DNA of 64,000 nt from Flavobacterium macacae (GCF_003865365.1 NZ_RQVR01000013.1:1-64000); one strand, 5' to 3'; counted from the stretch's first letter, positions 52,119-63,792 are shown. Notes: generated from the letters alone by a model not told the origin. A program made the numbers and translations.

Positions 52119-53756
52119 TTATTTGATTTTAATCTTGATCATTACGTCTTCTTTTTTCTTTTTGTAAACCTCTACCACAAATTCATCTTCGCTACTTTGA
52201 ACAATTCTACCAATTCCAAATTGATAGATAGTCATATCTTCAACATCTCGAACATTAAAAACCGAACTGTTTGTTGACGAACCGTCTGTATCACTGATTT
52301 TATAAGAAGTAAAATAACCGCCTTTCCCGTCAGAGTGAAGTGCTGGCGTTTTATCTAAAGGCAATTCATAATTTTTTACATTGTCTAAGAAAAGAAGGTA
52401 ATGGTTGTCGTTTGCCGCAATGTGTTTAAACGACATACCGCCTTGACCTTTTGTTCCAACTTGGCGTTTTGGTAATTTTTTCATCCAAGCCAGACCGCCT
52501 TTATTATCAATTTTAGTAATTAAGATATCATTGTAGTGGTAAGTAGTATAAGTTGTTTTTCCGTTATAATGCACTTTACTAAAGTATTGCTCTCCTGTTA
52601 AAACAATACTCCCGTCTTCGCCAATAAACAAATCTCTTAAAACCAGATTTTTAAATTCAATGCCATCTTCGTCTTCGTCTTTTTCAATATTTTTCTTTTT
52701 AGTCTTTTCTTTCACATAATCGTTTAAGACTTCAACCGGAATTTCATGTGTATATTTATCATAAACATCTCCATCCTTTTTAACTTTAAACACCATTATT
52801 CCATCCGCATTACTTGCCGTTTTTCCTTTGTTGTAAAAACCAGCACATACCATATAATTTTCTGAACTTTCGAACAGCCAAATTTCATTAATAAATTTGT
52901 CTTTGATCTCGATTTTTGTTTTTACAATCTCTTTAGAACCTGCCTTAATCCTTAAAAGTTCTACGTGATAATTTGCTTCTTTATCTTTTCTTTTTTTCTT
53001 GTCATCATTGCTATCATCGTGATACACTTTTGCCAAGATATACGCATTACCTTCTTTGTCAATTGAATAATCTAAATTATCCATTCTTCTTTCGGTATAA
53101 GGCATTTTCACCTCGTTAGAATAAGTCATTTTAAGATCTCCTTCAAAAGCATTCATTCCGATGATGTCATAACTTTTTACGTCACTTTTTACTTCAGGCT
53201 TTTTACGGTATTGGATCAACATTCTTTTTTTGTCATACGACACCAAGAAATCAAACTTGTCTTTAACACCTATATTGATTCCCGGTGCAAACCCAATAAA
53301 AATTTGCGATAAAGGAGAACCTGTTACTTTTCCATCAACTTTAAAAAGCAATTTTCCTTCTCCAACGAATTCTCCTGTCTTAAAGTTAATTTCTCTTGCA
53401 AAAAGCTGTTCTTTTTCAACATTGCCTCCATCCCAAGAAGAATAGAAAAAATAAAATTTATCATTAAATTCGATAATATCTTCGAATTGGATATTCTTTG
53501 GGAAATCTTCATACAGTTTTTCTCCAGTAAAGGCTGGTTTCTCTGATTCATTTCTAAATTTTTGAATCAATACATCTCTTTTGTCTAATTTAACGGTCAT
53601 CAATTCACCGTCTTTTGCAAAGTAATGTTTTTCATCAGCGTCAAAAACTTTGTAAGGCTCACTAACCGTGTAACTATAATCTTTAGAAAGTTCTTTCTGC
53701 GCAAAAGCAGTGAAAGCCATTAAAAACAAGATACTACTAAGTATTTTTTTTTTCAT
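52119..53756 (-). CDS. Exported protein of unknown function, 545 residues
   Basis: A signal peptide is clear (MKKKILSSILFLMAFTAFA-Q). The rest is strand-rich with repeated segments such as DKFYFFYSSWDGG, EGNAYILAKVYHDDS and ENYMVCAGFYNKG, which gives a propeller-like impression without a family match. Two Lys/Glu/Asp-rich insertions occur (DSNDDKKKRKDKEANY and KEKTKKKNIEKDEDEDG). No sorting domain or lipobox is present, so the likely location is the periplasm. The upstream gene is lepA, divergent, 277 bases away. Confidence 0.8.
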   Translation of the reverse strand: MKKKILSSILFLMAFTAFAQKELSKDYSYTVSEPYKVFDADEKHYFAKDGELMTVKLDKRDVLIQKFRNESEKPAFTGEKLYEDFPKNIQFEDIIEFNDKFYFFYSSWDGGNVEKEQLFAREINFKTGEFVGEGKLLFKVDGKVTGSPLSQIFIGFAPGINIGVKDKFDFLVSYDKKRMLIQYRKKPEVKSDVKSYDIIGMNAFEGDLKMTYSNEVKMPYTERRMDNLDYSIDKEGNAYILAKVYHDDSNDDKKKRKDKEANYHVELLRIKAGSKEIVKTKIEIKDKFINEIWLFESSENYMVCAGFYNKGKTASNADGIMVFKVKKDGDVYDKYTHEIPVEVLNDYVKEKTKKKNIEKDEDEDGIEFKNLVLRDLFIGEDGSIVLTGEQYFSKVHYNGKTTYTTYHYNDILITKIDNKGGLAWMKKLPKRQVGTKGQGGMSFKHIAANDNHYLLFLDNVKNYELPLDKTPALHSDGKGGYFTSYKISDTDGSSTNSSVFNVRDVEDMTIYQFGIGRIVQSSEDEFVVEVYKKKKEDVMIKIKIK

Positions 53757-53928
53757 TTTATCGGGGATTTTAATTCGACATGCAAGGATAAGAAAATCAT
53801 TTGATAATTTATAAGATTTTTTAATAAAATTTTAACAAGAAAATTAGTGATGCAGTTGTTCGGTTTATCTTAAAAAAAAAATAAATTCCACGACTTTTTT
53901 TCCTCTTTCAACTTAGCAACTAAAAAAC

Positions 53929-53936
53929 TATATTTG
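53929..53936 (+). promoter_or_regulatory. -7 promoter box (TATATTTG) for lepA
   Basis: TATATTTG fits TAnnTTTG and predicts a start near 53940, leaving a leader of about 94 bases before the lepA ATG. No structured riboswitch was recognised in that leader. Confidence 0.6.
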
Positions 53937-54033
53937 CGGATTAAATCCTTACCTTTAAAGGAGATAATGGGGAAAGCGGCAACTTTGGAAACAGATCGGT
54001 CGTGAACGCGTAAAAAATTGATACAAAACGAAG

Positions 54034-55830
54034 ATGAAACATATTAGGAATTTTTGCATTATTGCACATATTGACCACGGAAAAAGCACGCTTGCTGACC
54101 GTTTGCTTGGCGCTACGCAAACCGTAACGGCTCGTGAAGAAAAAGCACAATTGCTTGACAACATGGATCTTGAAAGAGAACGTGGAATCACCATCAAGAG
54201 CCACGCGATTCAAATGGAATACAAATATAAAGGTGAAGATTACATCTTAAATTTAATTGATACTCCTGGACACGTGGATTTTTCTTATGAAGTTTCTCGT
54301 TCGATTGCCGCTTGTGAAGGCGCGCTTTTAATCGTTGATGCGGCACAAAGTATTCAAGCACAAACGATTTCTAACTTGTATTTGGCTTTAGAAAATGACT
54401 TGGAAATTATTCCCGTTTTAAACAAAGTGGATTTACCAAGTGCTAATCCAGAAGAAGTTAGCGATGACATTATCGATTTATTAGGTTGCAAATTAGAAGA
54501 CATCATCCATGCATCAGGTAAAACTGGTTTTGGTGTAGAGAATATTTTGGCCGCCGTAATTGAAAAAATTCCTGCACCAAAAGGAGATCCAAATGAACCG
54601 CTTCAAGCTTTGATTTTTGACTCAGTTTACAATCCTTTTAGAGGAATTGAGGTTATTTTTAGAGTAATCAACGGACAAATCAAAAAAGGCCAAAAAATTA
54701 AATTCATGGCTACCGGAAATGAATATTTTGCAGATGAAATTGGTACCTTGAAATTGAACCAAGTTCCGAAACAAGTGATTTCTGCCGGAGATGTTGGCTA
54801 TTTGATTTCTGGAATTAAAGAAGCAAAAGAAGTAAAAGTGGGTGATACGGTAACAGATGCAAAAGTACCGACAACCAATATGATTACTGGTTTTGAAGAC
54901 GTAAAACCAATGGTTTTTGCTGGAATTTATCCGGTTGATACTGAAGATTACGAAGATTTAAGAGCTTCGATGGAGAAATTGCAATTGAACGATGCGTCGT
55001 TGGTTTTTGCTCCAGAAAGTTCAGCCGCTTTAGGTTTTGGTTTCCGTTGCGGCTTCTTGGGAATGTTGCACATGGAAATCATCCAAGAAAGATTGGAACG
55101 TGAATTTGATATGACCGTGATTACTACAGTTCCCAACGTTTCGTATTTGGCTTACACTAAAAAAGATCCAGAAACGGCTTTTATAGTAAACAACCCTTCT
55201 GACTTGCCAGAACCATCAAAATTAGACCGTGTGGAAGAGCCTTTTATCAAGGCAACTATCATCACAAAATCTGATTTTGTAGGAAACGTAATGTCACTTT
55301 GTATTGAAAAACGCGGTGTAATTACCAACCAGACTTATTTGACTACCGACAGAGTTGAATTGACTTTTGACATGCCTTTGGCTGAAATTGTATTTGACTT
55401 TTATGATAGATTAAAAACTGTTTCTAAAGGGTATGCTTCATTTGATTATTCTCCAATCGGAATGCGAACTTCAAAATTGGTAAAATTAGATATTCTGCTG
55501 AATGCTCAAGGTGTTGATGCACTTTCGGCTTTGATTCACGAAGATAACGCTTACAACATCGGTAAGAAAATGACCGAAAAATTAAGAGAATTGATCCCGA
55601 GACAACAGTTTGACATTCCGATTCAAGCGGCAATTGGAGCAAAAATTATTGCTCGTGAAACCATTAAGGCGTTGCGAAAAGACGTTACTGCAAAATGTTA
55701 TGGTGGAGATATTTCTCGAAAGCGTAAACTTTTGGAGAAACAGAAAAAAGGTAAAAAACGTATGAGACAGGTTGGTAATGTTGAGATTCCGCAAGAAGCT
55801 TTTATGGCGGTTCTTAAATTAAATGATTAA
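54034..55830 (+). CDS. lepA: Elongation factor 4 (LepA)
   Basis: LepA is a ribosome-bound GTPase that helps initiation and 30S assembly. GTPase motifs are AHIDHGKST (11-19), [16 protein letters not shown] and NKVDLP. LepA-specific C-terminal features are [29 protein letters not shown] (quoted across two segments) and the last domain with [17 protein letters not shown]. The 598 residues are normal. It is monocistronic with its own promoter and terminator. Confidence 0.97.
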   Translation: MKHIRNFCIIAHIDHGKSTLADRLLGATQTVTAREEKAQLLDNMDLERERGITIKSHAIQMEYKYKGEDYILNLIDTPGHVDFSYEVSRSIAACEGALLIVDAAQSIQAQTISNLYLALENDLEIIPVLNKVDLPSANPEEVSDDIIDLLGCKLEDIIHASGKTGFGVENILAAVIEKIPAPKGDPNEPLQALIFDSVYNPFRGIEVIFRVINGQIKKGQKIKFMATGNEYFADEIGTLKLNQVPKQVISAGDVGYLISGIKEAKEVKVGDTVTDAKVPTTNMITGFEDVKPMVFAGIYPVDTEDYEDLRASMEKLQLNDASLVFAPESSAALGFGFRCGFLGMLHMEIIQERLEREFDMTVITTVPNVSYLAYTKKDPETAFIVNNPSDLPEPSKLDRVEEPFIKATIITKSDFVGNVMSLCIEKRGVITNQTYLTTDRVELTFDMPLAEIVFDFYDRLKTVSKGYASFDYSPIGMRTSKLVKLDILLNAQGVDALSALIHEDNAYNIGKKMTEKLRELIPRQQFDIPIQAAIGAKIIARETIKALRKDVTAKCYGGDISRKRKLLEKQKKGKKRMRQVGNVEIPQEAFMAVLKLND

Positions 55831-55852
55831 AAAAAGTAAAGATTAAAATATT

Positions 55853-55890
55853 GAAACCCGATCACGAAAGTTATCGGGTTTCTTGTTTTT
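55853..55890 (+). terminator. Terminator of lepA
   Basis: GAAACCCGAT and ATCGGGTTTC form a stem, with a TTGTTTTT tail. Confidence 0.75.
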
Positions 55891-55975
55891 GCAAACTTAA
55901 AGCCTCTGAAATATTTATAAATAATTACCTAACTAAAGAAAAATGTGATTTGAATTCTTTGTTCGTTCCATCTTC

Positions 55976-58963
55976 TCACTTATATAAAATTCTGAACCAA
56001 TAATCAGATGAAAAGACGGGCTGACCTTCAAAAGTTCCATCCCATCCATCCGCACTCCCGTTTAGATATTTCAACAGTTTTCCAAATCTATCATCAATGT
56101 AGATCTTAGCATCTCGCCCACTCAGCCCATTAATTCTCCAAAAATCATTTACACCATCCCCGTTTGGAGTAAAGAAATTAGGATAGTTTAATAGATAAAC
56201 ATTCAAGAATAAATCATTACAACCATTAGGGTCTTTTATCGTGATCACATGTTCCCCAGAACTCACGTTTTCAAATAAATTACTTTCTTGAAATTGCCCA
56301 TTATCAATAGCATACAAATAATTTCCGGATCCTTGCGCAACCACCACTGTCACCGATTGATTAGCGCTAAAATCAGTTGTAATTGCAGTCGCAACAGCTG
56401 TTGCCGAAGGATAAACCGTACATGAAGTAGATTCTGAACATCCTGTTACTGTATTTGTTGCGACAACTTCATAAAGTCCTGCCTGAATAACATTATGAGA
56501 ATTGCCGGTTGTTACCAGTAAATTCCCATTAAGTCGCCATTCAAAAACAAAACCAGAATTTGAAATCCCGCTATGTAACGTTACAAAATTTTCAATTTCT
56601 CCAGTTGCATTATTCACACACAAATAAGTGTCTTCAAACTCTGGATTTGGCTTTTCGCCTACCGTAATGGAACTGGTTTCAACAGCCGTACACGAACTAT
56701 TTAACGTATATATTATATTTACATTTCCGGAAGAAATTCCTGTAACAACACCATTCATCTCAACTGTTGCAATTGTGACATCAGAAGTTGACCATGTTCC
56801 ACCAGCTGCTGCGTTAGAAAATGCAATTGTTTCTCCAACGCAAACAGAATCATCACCTTGATTTGGCGTTAAATCGGGCATTTCTTCGATTAAAATTTCA
56901 AAAAACGTTGTGCCTCCAACATCACAATTAGGAATTGTTTCAGCAACTGTATAAGTTACAACATGAACGCCAAGTGAACTCAATGCTACAGAAATTTCGC
57001 CCGTAATGGAATCAATTACTAATCCTGAATCAGATGAAAAAGTTCCTCCTGAATTAAAACCTGTAATTAAATTTGGCGAAATCTAACTATTCCCTTCTGT
57101 TATACAAATAGGAGTCTGATATGAAAAATCTGTAATGTATTCATTCGAATTTTCAATAAAAATTTCAAAAGAACTTGTACCAGCTCCGTTGCAATCTTCA
57201 GCTCCTTGACCATATGAATACTCAATGACATGCAATCCCAGCGAACTTAAAGAAGGATTAATCGCTCCTGAATTTGGATTTATAACTAATCCTGAATCAG
57301 ATGAAAAAACTCCCCCAATTGTAAAACCAGTAACTGTCGTGGGAACTATTGTGGTGCTGTTTTGACAGATTATAGGAAAATATGAGAAATCTGTAATCGG
57401 GAGCATTCCGTCACTTATTCTTATCTGTGCGGCATTCGTAACAATTGTGGCTTGAGCTGCAACTAATTCGCAATAAAACTGCGATGCGTCAAGGTCAACT
57501 GAAACCTGATTTATTGTCAAGGTATTTGTATCTACACCAGAATACATGGCTCCATTTGCTAAGGGCAACCAAACTCCACTTGCGTCAAGTTTTTTCCATT
57601 GATAGGTATATTCTGTACCATCACTGTAACTAAATGATATTGTTGTTGAGCTATTTACGCAGGCTACTTGACTGTTGGGTTGATAAAGTACCGGCAAATC
57701 AAATATTGTTTCGTGCGAACCTAAATTCTCACAAGTAGATGTACTTAAAATATCCCAATCACTCTCGTCAAAAAAAGTTTTAGGAGCAATAGCATCAGGA
57801 TTTCTAATCATAGAATAGCCTTGATAACTAGGCGTGTAAACCAAATCTAAAATGATGTTGTTATATACCAATTCTAAGGCATCATTTTCATTAATACCAA
57901 AATCGTGGTATTGATGATAGAATACGGGGCATGGCACATCATCAAATCCAACTATAAAAATCCCACCTGGTTCAATAGTACCTGTCAGATTTACTTCATA
58001 GTTAAATACTATGTCTCCAATATTCGCATACCTTTTTATTTTATATCCAGACAAATTAATACTATTAAAACTTCCATTATAGAGCTCAATAAAAGCTCCA
58101 TTAATTGAAGAATCATATATTTCTGACATATACAAGTCTGTCAAATCAGCACCTTCTGAGATTATTTTTGTAAAAATTTCCCCAGTGATACTTTCACAAT
58201 CATTAGTAATTACCGTTATATAACCGTTTGTATTACCCGATGGAACATAAACTTCGATTAATGAATCTGATATCACATTAAAATTAGTTGTTGCAACACC
58301 ATTAAAATGAACTGAAGATGTCCCTGACCCAACTAAAAATCCACTACCTTCAATTTTAACTAAGGTGTTTTCAGGACCATTATTTGGAAAAATCGAAGCA
58401 ATTATAGGCGGATTACAAATAGGTATAACTTCTCCAAAAAGTTTAAACTCATCAAAAGTAAAATTATAACCACCGGTATAAATAGTATTTGATACCGTTA
58501 AAACTACCGTAACCTCACCAGTCAAGCCTGAAATTAAATTTGAAGCATTAGTCTGTCCAATTTCAGCCCCAGTTAATAATGGTGAAATTAAACCACTCCC
58601 AACAACAATTCCGTTTATTGACATTGACCAATTTTGTGGACCTCCGCTAGTTTTTTTACCATAAAAATTAAATGATGATACCGAAAGTAAATATCCAGGA
58701 GCCACATCGAAAGTAAGAGTTGCTGTTGAATTACCCTGCATAAGCAACCCATTATTAATTTCCCATTCACCAAAGGAATTATACCACGAAGAATTTAAAA
58801 GATTTGTATCAATTGTTGTTGGAGGTGCAATATACGGATAGGTAACAACTGTCGAAGGGAAACTGTGATAATAAATTTGTCCAGATGCAGACGCAGAAAG
58901 CATAAAAAGCATCGCAAGAATAGCAATCTTAAATTGAAAATTTATCCCGAATATTTTTATCAT
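55976..58963 (-). pseudogene. T9SS type B multi-domain surface protein interrupted by one amber codon
   Basis: The frame runs 995 codons from ATG 58963 to the stop at 55976 with one in-frame TAG at 57083-57085. Before it: a signal peptide (ILAMLFMLSASASG-Q), a lectin-like N-terminal module, an IPT/TIG module (IIASIFPNNGPENTLVKIEG), a lamin-tail domain (DLYMSEIYDSSINGAFIELYN), an Ig-like module, and two related repeats starting ITDFSY. The TAG sits inside the second repeat, where the first has GNS/QNSTT. After it: the rest of that repeat, a Big_2-type module (GGTWSTSDVTIATVEMNG) and the type B sorting domain (FFTPNGDGVNDFW, DGWDGTFEGQPVFSSDYWF). I start at 58963 because the signal peptide begins there. 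The stop removes the sorting domain. Confidence 0.88.
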
Positions 58964-59101
58964 CTTGCGAAGGTTTAAAATGATTATTAAATCATGAATC
59001 ATTTTAATGAGGGACATAGAAAACCCTCAAAGCCATAAATATAGCGCTAATTTAAACATCTTTCAGAAATAACTCAAATTTTAATACTCGTTTTAAAACA
59101 T

Positions 59102-59131
59102 AAAAAAGCCTCCAGTTGGAGGCTTTAAAAA
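59102..59131. terminator. Terminator of the ABC/M1 operon
   Basis: AAAAGCCTCCA and TGGAGGCTTT form a stem with A-rich and T-rich flanks next to the stop codon at 59136. Confidence 0.8.
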
Positions 59132-59135
59132 ATTA

Positions 59136-62100
59136 TTACTTTCTTCTGTTGTCTTCAGAGTTCGTGTCGATCAATTTATTGTAAGGATCAATCCCGACTT
59201 CTGTTGGTTTTTCATCCACGATTATAACAAATTTGTTATCTATTTTATTGATTTTATGTTTCTTTAGATACAGCTGTTTTTCTTTAGTTTTGCCTTTTAC
59301 TTTTTGCTCACCAAAGATTCCAACTTCCACATAATCACTTAACGGATACGAATCTACTGCATATTTTTCGCCTTTACCTTTAAAAGTAAGCGTTTTACCA
59401 TAAGCATTTTGGAAAGACCTTTTCCCTTTTGCGTCAGAACGGTATTTACTGACTTGCGCATTGATCGTTACTTCATATTTTCCGTTAGGTAATTTCTTTG
59501 AAGTAAAATTTTTAACACGGTTGTCATATAACGTGATTGTTTTGAACATATCATCAATCATATATTTCAAAGAATCTGGCGTTGCTTCGTTTAAATACGA
59601 CACAAATTCGATGGAATTCGTGTAAGGAGCTTCTTGATAAGCCGCTTTTTCAATGTATTTTTTCAAAGCATTGTTCATATTCTTTTCTCCGATGTAATCG
59701 CTTAAAGTATATAAGACTAGCGAACCTTTGTTATAATGAATGTACTGTTGATTCTCGTTAAACATCAGCGGTTGCTCGCTTTTGCTTTCTCCTGTTCTTC
59801 CTTGAAGATAACTATCAAGAGCGTCTTTTAAGAATTTACGCATCTGCGACTTTCCATATTCTTTTTCTAAAACTTTCAAAGAACTGTATTCTGACAAACT
59901 TTCAGACATCAAAGTCGCGCCTTGAACATTGGCACCAATCACCTGATGTGCCCACCATTGGTGCGCCATTTCGTGAGAAGTTACCGAAAAAGGATAATCA
60001 ACCGCATCATCATTTTCATCATCTACATCGGCAATAAAACCAATAGCTTCAGAAAACGGAATCGTGTTGGCAAATGACTGTGCAAAACCGCCACCCGTTC
60101 TTGGAAACTCAATGATTCTAGCTTGTTTATGCTGATACGGACTGAAGTTTTCAGTATAATAATCCAATGATTTTTTAACCGCTTTGATCATTCGATCAAT
60201 ATTGTATTCATGCCCTTTTTGATAATAAACTTCGATAGCGACATCTTTCCACATGTCTTTTTTGATTTCATATCGAGCGGATTGATAGGCATAAAAATTC
60301 AACATCGGACGGTCCATTTTATAGTGGAAATAATTTCTTCCGTCAGCAGTCCATTTTTTCTCTAAATAACCTGGCGCGATTGCCGTTTGGTCCTCAGAAG
60401 TACTTACCGTGGTTTCAAAATTAATCCAGTCGGCATCACTTGAAATATACGTGTTTTTCCGAGCAATAGAATCAGTTGCTTTTGCCATTCTGTCTTTTGG
60501 CTTTAAACCATATCTTTTTCGGGTATCATCATCCCAAAGCTCACCATTTTCAGAATATCCAATCGAAGGAAACGAACCGTTGTTTATGAAAGTTCCGTTT
60601 TCTAAAACTGGGGAATAATTTGTAATTAAAGTATTTGGTTTGTTCTTGATTTCAAAATCAAATCTGATTGAATCTCCCGGATTCAATGGCGTTTTTAATC
60701 TGTAAATATTGAAATTATAAAGTGTGTCTTTTGAAACCAAAGTAGCTTCTTTGCTGAATTTAAAGACACTTTCATAATCAACATAATCGATAAAAATGCT
60801 GTCAATAGGATTTTTAGTTTTGTTTTTCAAAAAATAATATCCTTTTACCTTCAAATCTCTGGTTTTAGGAAAAATAGCCACATTTACATTCACATCCGTG
60901 ATTCTCGGTTGGTCATAATGTTCGTATTTTTTATATTTTTTTTCCCATTCTACCATTTGTTTTTCTCTTTCTTTTTGAGAATAACGTTGATTTACAATGT
61001 TGTTTTCATAATAAATTGTCGCACCAATTGCCACAAACCCTAAAAGCGCAACCAACATGGGAACGGCTAATTTGGTTGTGAAACGTTTTTTTGCATTCGA
61101 GAATTTTTCTTTTGCAGACATTGGAATTCCTCTTGTCCAAAATAATAATGCCACACAGAAGAAAACCACTCCAAGCAATATCCAATAAAATTTATACAGA
61201 TAATACAATTCAAGGCCGTGACCATATCCGTTCATGTCAGAATATTGGTAACCCGGATCAGAATTATAACTATAAATATCTTGTTCCACACCAATTTCAG
61301 GTAAGAAAGCCAAAGCGATCATTATCAAAATCAATACAAAAAATCCAAGAAGATAATTTTTGAAAAGCGTTTGAATTAAAATGGCCAAAAACGCCCAAAC
61401 CACAAAATTCAGCAGTTTTATTCCGTATAATTCTATCAAATAATGTCCGATTTCAAAATTATTATAGCCGTTATAAGCTTGAATTGAAACTCCAGCAATC
61501 AAGATTAAAAGCAAAAGCAAAATCTGCATTTTGACAATTGCAATGAATTTTGAAGTCAATAAAACCCAGTTTGGAATTGGCGTTACGTCAATTAAATGAT
61601 TCATTCTTGCCGTTTCACCGCGGTGAATCAAGATACCGGCGAATAAGAATGTCAAAATATTAATAAAGAAATTAAACGTAGAACCTGGCAAGAACAGCAT
61701 CTGCCATGTCACCGGAAATGTTTTTGTGCCATACATTTCTCCGGCCGTAACCGACATTAAAAGGATAAACAAAAGTCCGACAAAAGCAATGACGATAAAA
61801 GCCCAGTTTTTAATAATAAATTTAAAATCAAAGTTCGAAAGACTCCAAGCGGTTTTAAAATTCTGCCATCCAGAATAGTCGTGTTTTACCACCGGAATCT
61901 CAATTTTTGTAATGCCTCCAAAGTTGTTTTTTGTAGCACGATCGCCTTTTTTACCTTTCCCAAAAGTAATTGCGGTTTGGGTAAAAGAGAATAATTTGTA
62001 TAAAATTCCAAGAATAAAAAGAGAAACACCCATCCAAATCAATCGATTGTAAATTACAACTTCTTTCATCGGAAGCAGGTTTTCATTTTGTTCTGAAACC

Positions 62101-62783
62101 GTCCAATATTTAGTATAATAATTTAAAGCCTCACTTCCGAAAGGTTCAAAAAGCGCCACAACATAACGGTTATCAGCGTCCCTTGTAAGATTTGAAAGAA
62201 TAATTTGAAGCAAGAAAACAACGATTACTCCTATGAAACCCACAAAAATATTTCTGGAAACGGTAACCAACGTAAAGATAATAACTCCGATAAAAATCAA
62301 ATTCGGAATCACAAATACAAAATACGTTTGCACAAAGGCAAGAACGCTAAAGTCAGTCAGCAAATCAGGGTTCACGCCAGGCATTACTGACGCAGTTAGA
62401 ATTCCTAAAATCAATGAAAGTGTTATCAAAATAACCACAAACAGGGAACTCAAGAATTTACCGGCAATGTAATCTGTTTTTGTAAATGGATAAGAAAACA
62501 AAATTGTGTGCATATTATATCGAAAATCTCTGTAAACAGAAGTTCCCACAATAATTGGAAGCAGTAAATATATAAAGGTGTTTAAACCGTTTATCAGTCC
62601 GTTTAATGCAATTGGCGAGTTTGCGTATGCACTTGAATTTCTAACCGAACTCACGCTTTCAAAAACTCCAAAACTGATACAGCCGAAAAGCAATGAAATT
62701 AAGAAAAAGAGCGATAGAAATATGTAAAACGAGGCTCCTTTCAACCATCGTTTTAATTCGAAATTAAATATAGTTGAAAACAT
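59136..62783 (-). CDS. ABC-2-type permease fused to an M1 aminopeptidase
   Basis: The 1215-residue protein has two parts. The N-terminal part (about 1-580) has 12 or more membrane helices of the ABC-2 permease type, in two halves (the second starts near WSLSNFDFKFIIKNWAFIVI). The C-terminal part (about 620-1215) is a zinc aminopeptidase of the M1 gluzincin type: HEMAHQWW with ligands H937 and H941 and the third ligand in SESLSEYSSL, plus a C-terminal beta domain. The GAMEN-type motif is replaced by GGGFAQSFAN. The peptidase part would lie in the periplasm. Its ATPase partner is encoded directly upstream, with 1 base between them. Confidence 0.93.
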   Translation of the reverse strand: MFSTIFNFELKRWLKGASFYIFLSLFFLISLLFGCISFGVFESVSSVRNSSAYANSPIALNGLINGLNTFIYLLLPIIVGTSVYRDFRYNMHTILFSYPFTKTDYIAGKFLSSLFVVILITLSLILGILTASVMPGVNPDLLTDFSVLAFVQTYFVFVIPNLIFIGVIIFTLVTVSRNIFVGFIGVIVVFLLQIILSNLTRDADNRYVVALFEPFGSEALNYYTKYWTVSEQNENLLPMKEVVIYNRLIWMGVSLFILGILYKLFSFTQTAITFGKGKKGDRATKNNFGGITKIEIPVVKHDYSGWQNFKTAWSLSNFDFKFIIKNWAFIVIAFVGLLFILLMSVTAGEMYGTKTFPVTWQMLFLPGSTFNFFINILTFLFAGILIHRGETARMNHLIDVTPIPNWVLLTSKFIAIVKMQILLLLLILIAGVSIQAYNGYNNFEIGHYLIELYGIKLLNFVVWAFLAILIQTLFKNYLLGFFVLILIMIALAFLPEIGVEQDIYSYNSDPGYQYSDMNGYGHGLELYYLYKFYWILLGVVFFCVALLFWTRGIPMSAKEKFSNAKKRFTTKLAVPMLVALLGFVAIGATIYYENNIVNQRYSQKEREKQMVEWEKKYKKYEHYDQPRITDVNVNVAIFPKTRDLKVKGYYFLKNKTKNPIDSIFIDYVDYESVFKFSKEATLVSKDTLYNFNIYRLKTPLNPGDSIRFDFEIKNKPNTLITNYSPVLENGTFINNGSFPSIGYSENGELWDDDTRKRYGLKPKDRMAKATDSIARKNTYISSDADWINFETTVSTSEDQTAIAPGYLEKKWTADGRNYFHYKMDRPMLNFYAYQSARYEIKKDMWKDVAIEVYYQKGHEYNIDRMIKAVKKSLDYYTENFSPYQHKQARIIEFPRTGGGFAQSFANTIPFSEAIGFIADVDDENDDAVDYPFSVTSHEMAHQWWAHQVIGANVQGATLMSESLSEYSSLKVLEKEYGKSQMRKFLKDALDSYLQGRTGESKSEQPLMFNENQQYIHYNKGSLVLYTLSDYIGEKNMNNALKKYIEKAAYQEAPYTNSIEFVSYLNEATPDSLKYMIDDMFKTITLYDNRVKNFTSKKLPNGKYEVTINAQVSKYRSDAKGKRSFQNAYGKTLTFKGKGEKYAVDSYPLSDYVEVGIFGEQKVKGKTKEKQLYLKKHKINKIDNKFVIIVDEKPTEVGIDPYNKLIDTNSEDNRRK

Positions 62784-62784
62784 C

Positions 62785-63660
62785 TTATTTATCAGATTTT
62801 AGTGCAACAAAATAAACATCTTCCAGCTGTGGATCAGCGTTTATGAAGGTTTCGTTTGGTTTTTCAATACTGTACACTTTAATATTTAAAGTATTGTCTT
62901 GGTTGTATTTTGAAGAAATTACGTTAAATTCTTTTTCATACGTTTCCAGTTCATCGCGCGTGATGATTTTGGTCCAAATGAAACCTTTTAATTTCCCTTC
63001 AGCTTCCGCGGGAGTTCCTTGTGCCAAGATTTTTCCTCCGTTTAAAATGGCCATTTCGTTACACAATTCTTTCACATCGTCCACGATGTGCGTTGAAAAA
63101 ATAACAACGTGATTGGTTCCAATTTCTCTCAACACATTTAAAAAACGATGACGTTCTGCAGGATCCAAACCAGCAGTCGGCTCATCGACGATAATCAATT
63201 TTGGATTGTTCAAAAGTAATTGCGCAATCCCGAAACGCTGTTTCATTCCTCCAGAATAACCGCTTACTGATTTTCCTCTTTGTTCATATAAATTGGTTAC
63301 TTCAAGTACCTTTTTAACTAGAGCTTTCCTTTCAGAACGCGAAGAAATTCCTTTTAATCTTGCAAAATAATCCAACAAAGTTTCTGCTGACATATTTGGA
63401 TATACTCCAAATTCTTGAGGTAAATAACCCAAGATTTTTCGAAGCGAGATATTATCTTCCAAAACGTTAATTCCTTCAAATTCAATGGTTCCTGAATCGG
63501 GTTTCTGCAAAGTGGCAATCGTTCTCATTAATGAAGATTTTCCAGCACCATTCGGCCCTAAAAGTCCGAACATTCCTGAATTAATTTCCAAATTCAAATT
63601 ATCCAGAGCTTTCACTCCATTTTTATATGTCTTGCTTAAGTTGTTTATTTTGAGCTTCAT
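62785..63660 (-). CDS. ABC transporter ATP-binding protein
   Basis: The 291-residue ATPase has Walker A GPNGAGKSS (35-43), the Q loop in GYLPQEFGVYPNMSAE, the signature SGYSGGMKQRFGIAQ, Walker B LIIVDEPTAGLD and the H loop in IFSTHIVDD. It belongs to the ABC-2 exporter group (NatA/CcmA-like). It is 1 base from the permease-M1 gene and thus almost certainly forms a complex with it. The promoter region upstream (63661-63820) is shared with thiL; I see no clear -7 box for this gene. Confidence 0.95.
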   Translation of the reverse strand: MKLKINNLSKTYKNGVKALDNLNLEINSGMFGLLGPNGAGKSSLMRTIATLQKPDSGTIEFEGINVLEDNISLRKILGYLPQEFGVYPNMSAETLLDYFARLKGISSRSERKALVKKVLEVTNLYEQRGKSVSGYSGGMKQRFGIAQLLLNNPKLIIVDEPTAGLDPAERHRFLNVLREIGTNHVVIFSTHIVDDVKELCNEMAILNGGKILAQGTPAEAEGKLKGFIWTKIITRDELETYEKEFNVISSKYNQDNTLNIKVYSIEKPNETFINADPQLEDVYFVALKSDK

Positions 63661-63792
63661 AATTTTGTGGTTATAATTGATTGATTATTTTCATTAGTGG
63701 GAAGATAGACAATTTTGTTACAGCTTTTTAACGTTTTTTTGAAATACCTTTCTCTCAAGTATATTTCAAATGGTATTGATTTTTAATCTTTG

